Part shown: positions 1 to 8,689 of the stretch, in pieces
Layout: each line of letters begins with the position of its first letter
Numbering within the stretch: the first letter of the stretch is position 1
Source: UBA1926 sp002337215
GTDB taxonomy: Bacteria > Planctomycetota > Phycisphaerae > Phycisphaerales > UBA1924
DNA length: 64,000 nt
Direction of reading: 5' to 3'
Assembly (NCBI GenBank): GCA_963973795.1
Contig: CAXBAF010000001.1
Location: 124,001-188,000, forward strand
Notes under the pieces: generated by a model
Seen by the model: the letters and a program-made list of their open reading frames with translations, nothing else
Database searches by the model: none
Told to the model about the DNA's origin: nothing
Translations under genes and position numbers: made by a program

Positions 1-1284
1 CGGTCTGCCAACGGGGTGATCTCCGACCCGGTCACGCTCGGCCCCGACGACACCGTGGGCCGGGCACGGGAATTGATGCGGGAGCACCATGTCTCCGGGT
101 TCCCGGTGACCGAGGACGGCTCGCACAATCATCGAAACACAGGCGGCAAGGTCCTTGGCATCCTGACAAGACGGGACCTCAAGTTCGTCGAGGACCTCGA
201 AACCCCCGTTCGGGAGGTGATGACCTCGAAGAACCTGATCACCGCCCCTGCGGGCACAACGCTCGCCGAGGCCGAGGACATCGTGAACCGCAACAAGGTC
301 GAGAAGCTGCTGCTCCTCGACGACCAGGGCGGGCTGGTCGGGCTCATCACAATGCGCGACATCGAGCGGCTCGCGAGCTACCCCGACGCGTGCATCGATC
401 TCCGGGGTCGGCTCCGCTGCGGCGCCGCGGTCGGGCCGCACCAGTACGACCGCGTCGAGGCGTTGATCGAGGCGGGCGCGGATGTGCTCGTCGTCGATAC
501 CGCGCACGGGCACAGCAAGAACGTGCTCGACACCGTCCGGGCGATCAAAGAGAAGCACGATATCCAGGTCATCGCGGGCAACGTCGCGACGGCCCGGGGG
601 GCGATCGACCTGGCCGAGGCGGGGGCGGACGCCGTCAAGGTCGGCATCGGCCCGGGGTCGATCTGCACCACGCGGGTCGTGACGGGTGTGGGTGTGCCCC
701 AGATCACCGCGGTGATGAACGCCGTGGACGGGATCAACGAGTTCGTCTCGCACGGGGGGCGGAGCATCCCCGTCATCGCGGACGGCGGGATCCGGCAATC
801 GGGCGACATCGCCAAGGCGCTGGCGGCGGGGGCGGAGTGCGTGATGATGGGCGGGCTGTTCGCGGGGCTCGATGAGAGCCCGGGCGAGTTGGTGATTTCC
901 GCGGGGCGGCGGTACAAGGCGTACCGTGGTATGGGCTCCGAGGGCGCGATGATGAAGGGGTCGGCCGACCGGTACGGCCAGGCCGACAAGCTTGGGGGCA
1001 CCAGTGACCGCAAAGCCCAGATGAAGTTCGTTCCCGAAGGTGTCGAGGGGCTCGTCCCGTATCGCGGCTCGCTCGCGGAATTCGTATACCAGCTGACGGG
1101 CGGTATCCGTTCGTCGATGGGCTACGGCGGGTGCCCGACGATCGACGCGTTCCGCACGCAGGCCCGGTTCACGAGGGTGAGCGGGGCGACGATCGTCGAG
1201 AATCATCCGCACGACATCCGCATCACGAAAGAGAGCCCAAACTACTCGGTCGAGAGCGGGCCGGGCGGCGGGCGGGGCGCGTAG
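1..1284 (+). CDS. guaB: IMP dehydrogenase, 5' end cut by window
   Basis: Oxidises IMP to XMP with NAD+, the committed step of cytosolic guanine nucleotide synthesis. The frame is open from base 1, and the first residues (RSANGVISDPVTL) match the region just before the CBS domains, so the true start lies upstream of the window. Two CBS domains are visible (VSGFPVTEDG...GILTRRDL and VREVMTSKNL...GLITMRDIE). They are followed by the barrel loop GPGSICTTR, whose catalytic Cys codon is at 664-666, and by the flap GMGSEGAMMKGSADRY. The C-terminus is complete. A BI-1 family gene follows after about 100 bp on the same strand. Confidence 0.97.
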   Translation, partial: RSANGVISDPVTLGPDDTVGRARELMREHHVSGFPVTEDGSHNHRNTGGKVLGILTRRDLKFVEDLETPVREVMTSKNLITAPAGTTLAEAEDIVNRNKVEKLLLLDDQGGLVGLITMRDIERLASYPDACIDLRGRLRCGAAVGPHQYDRVEALIEAGADVLVVDTAHGHSKNVLDTVRAIKEKHDIQVIAGNVATARGAIDLAEAGADAVKVGIGPGSICTTRVVTGVGVPQITAVMNAVDGINEFVSHGGRSIPVIADGGIRQSGDIAKALAAGAECVMMGGLFAGLDESPGELVISAGRRYKAYRGMGSEGAMMKGSADRYGQADKLGGTSDRKAQMKFVPEGVEGLVPYRGSLAEFVYQLTGGIRSSMGYGGCPTIDAFRTQARFTRVSGATIVENHPHDIRITKESPNYSVESGPGGGRGA

Positions 1285-1381
1285 AACTCACGCGGAATCC
1301 GGGGCGTAGTCTCCCAACGAACTCAAACGGAATGCGGACGTGTTCGTACGTCTTCAGGCAGGCAACGCAGGAGTGTGATTC

Positions 1382-2215
1382 ATGTTCATCCAGCGCAGCG
1401 GCAACCCGACTCTCAGAGCGTTTCAGGCACCGCGGTACGAAGACCTGGACAGCACGCAGTACAGCCCCGCGGCCCAGACGCGGACCGATTCCAGTGCGGG
1501 GCTGATGACCCTCCAGGGCACGATTGTGAAGACCGGGCTGCTGCTCACGGCGTGCGCGGTCTCGGCCTTGCTCGTCTGGAAGATGATGACCGCGAGCCTG
1601 TTCGGCGTCACGCTGTCGCCCGGGATCGCGCTCTTCGGCGGGATGATCGGCGGGCTCGTGCTGGGGCTGGTGATCGCGTTCGTTCCCAAGCTCGCGGCGG
1701 TGCTCTCGACGCCGTACGCGGCCCTCGAGGGGGCGTTCATCTCGGGGCTGAGCCTGTTCGTCGCCGAGCGCTGGCTGGGCGGCGCGGAGAACCCCGCGGC
1801 TCACGGGACGATCTTCCAGGCCGTTGTGCTGACCTTCGCGATCGGGGCGGGGATGCTGATCGCCTACGGGACGGGGATCGTGCGGGGCGGCAAGGTCTTC
1901 ACGGCGATCGCCGCGACGGGGGGCATCGGGCTGATGCTGTACGTCGGCGTGCTGTGGATCGGCAACGGGCTGTTCGGTGCGGGCATCCCGAACCTGTACG
2001 CGTCGGCGTCGCCGATCGGGATCGGGTTCAGCGCGCTGTGCCTCGTGCTCGCGTCGATGTTCCTCGTGCTCGATTTCCGGATGATCGACGAGGGCATCAA
2101 GCGCGGGGCGCCCAAGCACATGGAGTGGTACGGCGCGTTCTCGCTGCTGGTGACGATGGTCTGGATCTACATCGAGGTGCTGCGATTGCTCGCCAAGCTG
2201 CAGAGCCGGGACTGA
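1382..2215 (+). CDS. Bax inhibitor-1/YccA family membrane protein
   Basis: A 277-residue inner-membrane protein with about seven hydrophobic segments after a soluble N-terminal tail of about 40 residues. The C-terminus EWYGAFSLLVTMVWIYIEVL and the final LLAKLQSRD match the long-N-tail bacterial BI-1/YccA subgroup, whose role in bacteria is unsettled (cation leak or membrane stress). The ATG is preceded by AGGAG at a sensible distance (about 1370-1374). It stands alone between guaB and a convergent secreted-protein gene; a short GC palindrome after the stop lacks a T-run. Confidence 0.88.
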   Translation: MFIQRSGNPTLRAFQAPRYEDLDSTQYSPAAQTRTDSSAGLMTLQGTIVKTGLLLTACAVSALLVWKMMTASLFGVTLSPGIALFGGMIGGLVLGLVIAFVPKLAAVLSTPYAALEGAFISGLSLFVAERWLGGAENPAAHGTIFQAVVLTFAIGAGMLIAYGTGIVRGGKVFTAIAATGGIGLMLYVGVLWIGNGLFGAGIPNLYASASPIGIGFSALCLVLASMFLVLDFRMIDEGIKRGAPKHMEWYGAFSLLVTMVWIYIEVLRLLAKLQSRD

Positions 2216-2235
2216 TAGCGCGCTCGCGAGCGGGT

Positions 2236-3351
2236 TTACTTGTCCAGCCCGCTTGGCTTGGTGAGGACGAGCAGGCGGGTGCTGCCGGCCTTGCCGTGTT
2301 CATTGTCTTCAACGAAGAAGAGCCTGTTGCCGAGGTCGTCCATGCCCTCGAAGTTGCCGAGACCCTCGTCGTTGGGCAGGGTTGAGAAGTCGAGCAGGAG
2401 TTTCTTCTCGATGAAGCGGGGTTCCGCATCGCCGAGATCGTTGAGCGATTCGATGAGCGACAGATCGCTCGCGCCGTCAGTGCTGATCCAGAACAGGCTC
2501 GCGACGGTCTCGCCGTCCGGGAGTTCGGCGTTCTCGAGCACCAGGAACCGGCGCGGGCCCACGCAGAGCATCTCGGCAACCGCGAGCGTGTCGGGGTCGG
2601 TGCGGTCAGGGGCGGGGCCGAGGGGGTAGCCGTACTGGTAGACCCGGCTTCCGTCGATGCTCCGCGCGAGCACGCGGCAGACGCCGGTGCCTTGGTCCTG
2701 GATGAGTGGTCGTTCGACTGCGGCGAGAGCTTGCCGCGTGCCCCGCCAGCTGTCGATCGCCAGGGATTCAAAGCCGTTGTTGTGGAAGATCCCGCGCGTG
2801 GGTTTTTCGGTTTTGTCGTGCAGGAAGGCTCTGGGCAGCTTCCACTTGATCGCGGCTTGGTCGTTCATGGACCACTGGTAAATCGCGGGCTGGACGCCGC
2901 TCTTGGCGTGCCCCTCGCTTGTCCACAGGATCATGTGCGACATCCCGCCGGCGGACTGGAGCAGGCTCAGGAACCGCACCGCCTCGGGATCGACGGTGTT
3001 CTTCTCGAAGATCCGGCCGTGCTCGTTGCGGAGGGCGGTCCAGGTGATGCCGCTGAATCGGGGCGTGCCGCCGTCCCAGCGGGATTCGATCCGGCCGATT
3101 CGGGCGGGGGCCTGTTCGGACCGGTCGTCGGGCACGACCCAGAACGACGTTGGAGAATTCAGCACGCCACCGCTCGGATCGGGGATGAACTCGATCGCGC
3201 TGAGCTCGTCGCTCGGCCAGTCGTGGAAGCCCTGGGAATGTGTCGGGAGGCGGTATGTCCCAACGTAGCGAGGCGGGCTGGGCTGGGCGGCGATTGCGGC
3301 CCCGGCAAAGATCAACAGGGCGGCTCCGGCGGCGATCGTTCGGCGTGTCAT
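2236..3351 (-). CDS. Secreted phytase-like esterase-family protein
   Basis: About 371 residues with a classical signal peptide (TIAAGAALLIFAGAAIAAQ). The body resembles the 'esterase-like activity of phytase' beta-propeller family: it opens with YVGTYRLP, LSAIEFIPD and SFWVVPDD and ends with NFEGMDDLGNRLFFVEDN and LLVLTKPSG. The substrate is unknown and secretion to the periplasm is inferred. I chose the ATG at 3351 over an upstream GTG at 3372, because the extra residues precede the signal peptide and a TACTCT box (minus strand, 3363-3358) sits 6 nt before this ATG with no Shine-Dalgarno, suggesting a leaderless mRNA. Convergent with the BI-1 gene. Confidence 0.8.
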   Translation of the reverse strand: MTRRTIAAGAALLIFAGAAIAAQPSPPRYVGTYRLPTHSQGFHDWPSDELSAIEFIPDPSGGVLNSPTSFWVVPDDRSEQAPARIGRIESRWDGGTPRFSGITWTALRNEHGRIFEKNTVDPEAVRFLSLLQSAGGMSHMILWTSEGHAKSGVQPAIYQWSMNDQAAIKWKLPRAFLHDKTEKPTRGIFHNNGFESLAIDSWRGTRQALAAVERPLIQDQGTGVCRVLARSIDGSRVYQYGYPLGPAPDRTDPDTLAVAEMLCVGPRRFLVLENAELPDGETVASLFWISTDGASDLSLIESLNDLGDAEPRFIEKKLLLDFSTLPNDEGLGNFEGMDDLGNRLFFVEDNEHGKAGSTRLLVLTKPSGLDK

Positions 3352-3384
3352 GCCGACAGAGTATCGGCCCACCGAGCCGGGGTC

Positions 3385-4494
3385 TCACACGTTGAACAGG
3401 AAGTGGCACACATCCGCGTCGTGCATGACGTACTCCTTGCCCTCGATCCGCATCTTGCCGGCTTCTTTGATCGCCTTCTCGGTCTTGTGCTCGACGAGGT
3501 CGTCGACCGAGTAGATCTCGGCGCGGATGAACCCGCGCTCGAAGTCGGTATGGATCACGCCCGCCGCCTGGGGGGCCTTGGACCCCTGCTTGACGGGCCA
3601 GGCCCGGATCTCCTTGGGCCCGGCGGTGTAGAACGACTGGAGGCCCAGCAGGCGGTAGACCGCCCGGGCGAGGCTGTTGAGGGCGGGCTCTTCGAGGCCG
3701 TAGTCGGCAAGCATCTCCGCCCGGTCCTCGGGGTCGAGCTCAGAGAGCTCGCTCTCGACCTTGGCGCACACCGGGACGATCTCGGCCCCCGTCGCCTCGG
3801 CGTGGGCGCGGACCTTCATCGCCAGATCGCCCTCGCCCCGAACGTCGCTCTCGTCGACGTTGGCGATGAACATCTGCGGCTTGACGGTGATCAGCCCGAT
3901 GCCGCGCAGCGACTTGATCTCCTCGGGCTTGGTGATCGAGGGGAGCGCGAGCCGGGCGGGCTTGCCCTCCTCGAGGACCGGCTGCATCTTCTGCAGCACG
4001 CTGAGCCGGGCGAGCGCCTCGGGGTCCTTGCTCCGTGCCGCCCGCTCGGCCTTGGGCAGAGCGCTCTCGACGGTCTGGAGATCGCTGAGGACGAGCTCGC
4101 TGTCGATCGTGTCGATGTCGCGCATCGGGTCAACGTCGCCGTCCACGTGGAGGATGTCCTCGCCCCCCGGCGCCTTCTCGAAGCAGCGGACGACCTGGGT
4201 GATCGCGTCCACGTCGCGGATGTTGCTCAGGAAGGCGTTGCCCTTGCCCGCCCCCTCGCTGGCACCACGCACGAGCCCCGCGATGTCCACGAGTTCGAGG
4301 ACCGCGGGGACGATTTTCTCGCTCTCGATCAGCGTGCGGATGGTCTCGAGGCGTGGGTCGGGGATCGGGACGATGCCCACGTTGGGCTCGATCGTCGCGA
4401 ACGGGTAATTGGCCGCCAGCGCCCCGGCATTGGTCAGGGCGTTGAACAGCGTGCTTTTACCGACATTTGGCAGACCGACGATCCCGGCTTTCAT
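3385..4494 (-). CDS. ychF: Redox-regulated ATPase YchF/OLA1
   Basis: A 369-residue Obg-like P-loop ATPase that associates with ribosomes and stress responses. The N-terminus MKAGIVGLPNVGKST gives the G1 motif at residues 7-15; DIAGLVRGASEGAGKG gives G3; NVDE replaces the usual NKxD, which in this family marks ATP rather than GTP preference. The C-terminal TGS domain closes with EGKEYVMHDADVCHFLFNV. The open frame extends about 190 nt upstream, but the ATG at 4494 is right: it has GGAGG 7 nt before it and the family-typical start. Divergent from the large Asp-box protein. Confidence 0.97.
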   Translation of the reverse strand: MKAGIVGLPNVGKSTLFNALTNAGALAANYPFATIEPNVGIVPIPDPRLETIRTLIESEKIVPAVLELVDIAGLVRGASEGAGKGNAFLSNIRDVDAITQVVRCFEKAPGGEDILHVDGDVDPMRDIDTIDSELVLSDLQTVESALPKAERAARSKDPEALARLSVLQKMQPVLEEGKPARLALPSITKPEEIKSLRGIGLITVKPQMFIANVDESDVRGEGDLAMKVRAHAEATGAEIVPVCAKVESELSELDPEDRAEMLADYGLEEPALNSLARAVYRLLGLQSFYTAGPKEIRAWPVKQGSKAPQAAGVIHTDFERGFIRAEIYSVDDLVEHKTEKAIKEAGKMRIEGKEYVMHDADVCHFLFNV

Positions 4495-4647
4495 GGGCAG
4501 ACCTCCGTGGGACCGCGATGGTAGACCGGCGGGGCGGCCGGATTCCGGATAGGCTTTCTTTCCCGGAACGGCGGGGGGCCTTCCCCCGGTCCATCCAGAG
4601 ATACGCCCCGCTGATCGGGCAGTGATACACCACCGGAGACGCACGAT

Positions 4648-7600
4648 ATGAGACGATTCCGCCATTCGGCCCGACTTTCGGCCCACCTCTCAGCCAGGCA
4701 CGCCGCGGCAGTGCTCACGGCGCTCGCCGCGACGGCGATCGGGCCGACGGTCCTCGCACAAGACACAGATACCGACGACGAGCCCGTGCTGAGCAAGGGC
4801 GCCTTCAGCGGCCTGACGTTCCGCTCGGTGGGCCCCGCCCTCATGTCGGGCCGCATCGGCGATTTCGCGATGAACCCCGATCGGCCCGCCGAGTACTACG
4901 TCGCGGTGAGCTCGGGCAACCTCTGGAAGACCGTCAACAACGGCGTGACCTACGAGCCCATCTTCGACGGCGAGGGCTCCTACTCGATCGGGTGCGTCAC
5001 CCTCGACCCCAACGACAGCAACGTCGTCTGGGTCGGCACGGGCGAGAACAACTCGCAGCGGTCCGTCTCGTTCGGCGACGGTGTCTACAAGAGCGTCGAC
5101 GGCGGCAAGAACTGGTCCCACGTGGGCCTCAAGGAGTCCGAGCACATCGGCATGATCGCCGTGGATCCGCGCGACTCCGACCGCGTCTTCGTCGCGGCGC
5201 AGGGGCCGCTGTGGCGATCCGGGGGCGATCGCGGGCTCTACATGACCGAAGACGGCGGTGAGACCTGGGACCTCGTTCTCGACATCAGCGAGCACACCGG
5301 AGTCAACGAGGTCCACATCGACCCCGAGGACCCCGATGTCATGTACGCATCGGCCTACCAGCGCCAGCGCAAGGTCTGGACGCTCATCAACGGTGGTCCC
5401 GAATCGGGCGTCTGGAAGTCCACCGACGGCGGTGAGACCTGGCGCGAGATCAACAAGGGCCTGCCCAGCGAGGACAAGGGCCGGATCGGGCTCGATATCT
5501 CACCCGTCGATCACAACGTGGTCTACGCCATCGTCGAGGCGGCGCACGACAAGGACGGCTTCTTCCGCTCGACCGACCGGGGCGAGACCTGGTCGAAGAT
5601 GAGCGACTACGTCGCGGGGAGCCCTCAGTACTACAACGAGATCGTCGCGAGCCCCCACGACGTGGACACCGTCTACTCGCTCGACACGTACATGCACGTC
5701 ACGCGTGACGGCGGCAAGAACTTCAGCCGGGTCCCACGCGACAACAAGCACGTCGACAACCACTGCCTCTGGATCGACCCGAGCGATCCCCAGCACATGA
5801 TCGTGGGCTGCGACGGCGGCATCTACGAAACCTGGGACGACGCGGCGAACTGGCACTTCAAATCCAACCTGCCGGTCACGCAGTACTACCGCGTCAGCAC
5901 CGACATGGACCAGCCGTTCTACAACATCTACGGAGGCACCCAGGACAACAACTCGCAGGGTGGCCCGAGCCGGACGACCCGGCTCGAGGGCATCACCAAC
6001 GAGGACTGGTATGTCACCGTGGGCGGTGACGGCTACGAGACCGTCGTCGATCCCGAGAACGCAGACATCGTCTACAGCCAGTGGCAATACGGCGGGCTCG
6101 TTCGCTACGACCGCAAGAGCGGGGAGATCACCGATATCCGCCCCGTCGAGAAGCCGGGCGATGAGCCGTATGTGTTCAACTGGGACACCCCGCTGATCAT
6201 GAGCCCCCACAGCAACGAGCGGCTGTACTTCGCGGGCAACTTCCTGTTTCGCACCGACAACGGGGGCTCGTCGTGGGACATCGTGAGCCCCGATCTGACC
6301 CGCAAGATCGACCGCAACACGCTCGAAGTGATGGACACCATCCAGCGCCCCGACGCGGTCGCGAAGCACGTCTCGACGTCGATCTGGGGCAACGCCGTCG
6401 CGCTCGACGAATCGCCCCTGGTCGAAGGGCTCCTCTACGTCGGCACCGACGACGGCCTGATCCACATCTCCGAGAACGGGGGTGAGTCCTGGCGGAAGAT
6501 CACGAGCGAATCGGTCGGTGACATCCCGGAGCTGACCTACGTCTCGAGCCTGCACGCCTCGCCGGTCGATGAGGATGTTGTCTTCGCGACCTTCGACAAC
6601 CACAAGCAGGGCGACTTCGCTCCGTACGTGTACCGATCCGACAACCGGGGCCGGACGTGGACCAACATCTCGGGCGACCTCCCCGAGCGAGACATCGCGT
6701 ATGCGATCCGTCAGGACCACGAGGACGAGGACCTGCTCTTCGTGGGCACGGAGTTCGGCGCGTACTTCACGATCGACGGCGGCGACGCCTGGATCAAGAT
6801 GTCCGGCGTGCCCACCATCGCGGTCAAGGACCTCGAGATCCAGCGTCGCGAGAACGACGTCGTGCTCGGCACCTTCGGGCGTGGGTTCTACGTCTTCGAT
6901 GACTACGCCCCGCTGCGCGACGTCACCGAGGAAGTCCTCACCGACGACGCGACGCTGTTCGCCGTCAAGGACGCCCCGCTCTACGTCCAGTGGACCCGCC
7001 TGGGCTCCAACAACGGGAAGGGGGCGCAGGGCGCGAGCTACTACACCGCCGACAACCCGCCCTACGGCGCGGTCTTCACCTACCACCTCGCCGAGGGCTT
7101 CAAAACCCTCAAGGACCAGCGGGTCGAGGCCGAGGACGAGGCGATCGAGAACGAGGAGGAGTGGTCGTACCCCACGGTGGACGACAGCCGGGCGGAGGAC
7201 CGCGAACTCGATCCCGCGATCGTGCTGACGGTCCGCGATGACGAGGGCAACGTCATCCGCCGGGTGGACGGCAAGTCGGGCAAGGGCTTCCACCGCATCG
7301 CGTGGGACCTTCGTTTCCCCTACGAGGGCCCGGTCTCGCTGAGCGGGAACAGCGTGCCCTACTGGGCGATGCCCCCGCGCGGCCCGCTCGTCGCCCCGGG
7401 CACCTACTCCGTCACGCTCGATCTCATCAAGGACGGCGAGACGGAGACGCTCGAAGGCCCCGAGGAGTTCGATGTCTACGCGCTCAACCAGGCGACCTTC
7501 GCGTCCGACGACGCCGGCGCCGATCTCGCGTTCCATCGCGAGGCCGCGAACCTCCACCGCGCCGTCGCCGGCGCGGGCCGGGCGATCGGCGAAGCCGAGA

Positions 7601-7983
7601 ACCGCGTGAAGCACCTGCGCCAGGCGATCATGGACACCCCCGAGGCGGGTGAGTCGCACATGGAGCGGCTCGAAGAGATCCGCGTCCAGCTCGCCGATCT
7701 CAAGATCGCTCTGTACGGCGACCCGACAATCGGCCGCCGCCAGGAGGCCCAGGCACCCGGCATCAGCGAACGCATCGGGGGCGTGATCGAGGGCATGACC
7801 GACATCACCAGCCCGCCCACCGAGACCTTCCGCCAGCAGTACGGCTACGCCCGCGACGCGTACACCAAGGCTCAGAAGGAACTCCGCAAGCTGATCGGGA
7901 CCGATCTGGCCAAGCTCGAGGAAGATCTCGAGAAGCTCGGCGCGCCGTGGACCCCGGGGCGCCTGCCCAACTACAAGCCGTGA
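4648..7983 (+). CDS. Large secreted Asp-box (BNR/VPS10-like) propeller protein
   Basis: 1111 residues with a signal peptide (about 1-38, ending TVLAQ), so exported. At least nine Asp-box repeats of the S-x-D-x-G-x-T/S-W type can be read (SVDGGKNWSHV, TEDGGETWDLV, STDGGETWREI, STDRGETWSKM, RTDNGGSSWDIV, SENGGESWRKI, SDNRGRTWTNI and others), the signature of sialidase or sortilin/VPS10-type beta-propellers. After about residue 780 come a beta-rich domain and a charged helical C-terminus (about 950-1111). Relatives are often annotated 'glycosyl hydrolase', but I see no catalytic set that proves it. The start has GGAG upstream. A strong terminator follows the stop, so it is monocistronic. Confidence 0.85.
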   Translation: MRRFRHSARLSAHLSARHAAAVLTALAATAIGPTVLAQDTDTDDEPVLSKGAFSGLTFRSVGPALMSGRIGDFAMNPDRPAEYYVAVSSGNLWKTVNNGVTYEPIFDGEGSYSIGCVTLDPNDSNVVWVGTGENNSQRSVSFGDGVYKSVDGGKNWSHVGLKESEHIGMIAVDPRDSDRVFVAAQGPLWRSGGDRGLYMTEDGGETWDLVLDISEHTGVNEVHIDPEDPDVMYASAYQRQRKVWTLINGGPESGVWKSTDGGETWREINKGLPSEDKGRIGLDISPVDHNVVYAIVEAAHDKDGFFRSTDRGETWSKMSDYVAGSPQYYNEIVASPHDVDTVYSLDTYMHVTRDGGKNFSRVPRDNKHVDNHCLWIDPSDPQHMIVGCDGGIYETWDDAANWHFKSNLPVTQYYRVSTDMDQPFYNIYGGTQDNNSQGGPSRTTRLEGITNEDWYVTVGGDGYETVVDPENADIVYSQWQYGGLVRYDRKSGEITDIRPVEKPGDEPYVFNWDTPLIMSPHSNERLYFAGNFLFRTDNGGSSWDIVSPDLTRKIDRNTLEVMDTIQRPDAVAKHVSTSIWGNAVALDESPLVEGLLYVGTDDGLIHISENGGESWRKITSESVGDIPELTYVSSLHASPVDEDVVFATFDNHKQGDFAPYVYRSDNRGRTWTNISGDLPERDIAYAIRQDHEDEDLLFVGTEFGAYFTIDGGDAWIKMSGVPTIAVKDLEIQRRENDVVLGTFGRGFYVFDDYAPLRDVTEEVLTDDATLFAVKDAPLYVQWTRLGSNNGKGAQGASYYTADNPPYGAVFTYHLAEGFKTLKDQRVEAEDEAIENEEEWSYPTVDDSRAEDRELDPAIVLTVRDDEGNVIRRVDGKSGKGFHRIAWDLRFPYEGPVSLSGNSVPYWAMPPRGPLVAPGTYSVTLDLIKDGETETLEGPEEFDVYALNQATFASDDAGADLAFHREAANLHRAVAGAGRAIGEAENRVKHLRQAIMDTPEAGESHMERLEEIRVQLADLKIALYGDPTIGRRQEAQAPGISERIGGVIEGMTDITSPPTETFRQQYGYARDAYTKAQKELRKLIGTDLAKLEEDLEKLGAPWTPGRLPNYKP

Positions 7984-8017
7984 TCGCGTAGTCTTCAAAT
8001 TCTGAAATCCAACCATG

Positions 8018-8045
8018 GGCCCGGGGCATGTTCCCGGGCCTTTTT
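8018..8045 (+). terminator. Rho-independent terminator of the Asp-box gene
   Basis: Perfect 8-bp stem GGCCCGGG/CCCGGGCC with a 7-nt loop, followed directly by TTTTT. It lies 35 nt after the stop codon and before the tRNA-Arg promoter. Confidence 0.85.
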
Positions 8046-8059
8046 CGTGCGCCCGCGGA

Positions 8060-8065
8060 TACACT
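8060..8065 (+). promoter_or_regulatory. -10 box of tRNA-Arg
   Basis: TACACT in a GC-rich surround, 15 nt before the first base of tRNA-Arg and just downstream of the preceding terminator. The same hexamer recurs before several genes in this window. No clear -35 box is visible. Confidence 0.45.
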
Positions 8066-8079
8066 CGCGGAGACACCCT

Positions 8080-8153
8080 GCCCGCGTAGCTCAGTTGGAT
8101 AGAGCACCGCTTTCCTAAAGCAGAGGTCGCAGGTTCGAGCCCTGCCGCGGGTG
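8080..8153 (+). tRNA. tRNA-Arg(CCU)
   Basis: A cloverleaf can be drawn: acceptor GCCCGCG/CGCGGGT (one G-U pair), D-arm GCTC/GAGC, anticodon loop TTCCTAA with anticodon CCT (reads AGG), and T-arm GCAGG-TTCGAGC-CCTGC. The discriminator is G. CCA is not encoded. The anticodon stem CCGCT/AGCAG has one C-A mismatch at the second pair. Length 74. Confidence 0.92.
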
Positions 8154-8207
8154 TTGCCGAAGACGCGTACCGGGAGCCGACGCGCCCCGCGATGCGTATC
8201 GTTGCCC

Positions 8208-8504
8208 ATGCCCACGTATGTCTACGCCTATCTCGATACCGACGGAAATCCGACCGACGAGTGCTTCGAGGTCGTCCAGTCCATCAGCGAGGACGCGCTC
8301 AAAAAGCACGAAGGCCGGAAGGTCCAGCGGGTGCCCCAGGCCCCCAACATCGCTGGCAAATGGTCGGACATGAAGGCCAAGAGCACGCTCAGCAACGAGA
8401 ACCTCGACCGGCTCGGCTTCACCAAATACGAGAAGCGCGGCGACGGCTACATGGAACGCACCGCCGGCAAGGCCGGGCCTCGGGCGATCAGCGCCGACGA
8501 CTGA
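8208..8504 (+). CDS. FmdB-like protein lacking the zinc-ribbon cysteines
   Basis: 98 residues. The start MPTYVYAYLDTDG and the segment CFEVVQSISEDAL align with FmdB-type regulators (MPxYEYxC...FEVxQSIxD), but the two CxxC knuckles expected in that family are absent; only one Cys remains. The C-terminal half is charged (MERTAGKAGPRAIS). Upstream in-frame codons overlap the tRNA, so the ATG at 8208 is the start. TATCGT lies 5 nt before it with no Shine-Dalgarno, which fits a leaderless transcript. Function unknown; FmdB homologues are linked to acetamidase regulation only in name. Confidence 0.75.
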   Translation: MPTYVYAYLDTDGNPTDECFEVVQSISEDALKKHEGRKVQRVPQAPNIAGKWSDMKAKSTLSNENLDRLGFTKYEKRGDGYMERTAGKAGPRAISADD

Positions 8505-8689
8505 TCACCCGCTCGAAACGACATCCTGAACGGTTTTTGATCGGGCAGTTTCCTGAATCGGTGCCGGTTCTGTGAACCCTGGCCGCGCCGATCCCGAATG
8601 AAACCCAGGTCGGGGCTGTTGATACAACAGTCCGGAAGACCGCCAGCGATCGGTACACTCGCGGCAGACGGAACACCCTCGGAGGCCCG

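Noticed and set aside
2216..2235. GC palindrome after the BI-1 gene as a terminator
   Set aside because: Short, almost no loop and no T-tract.
5500..8076. Very long open frame antisense to the Asp-box protein
   Set aside because: It mirrors a codon-biased GC-rich gene on the other strand, has no recognisable motif and runs through the terminator and into the tRNA.
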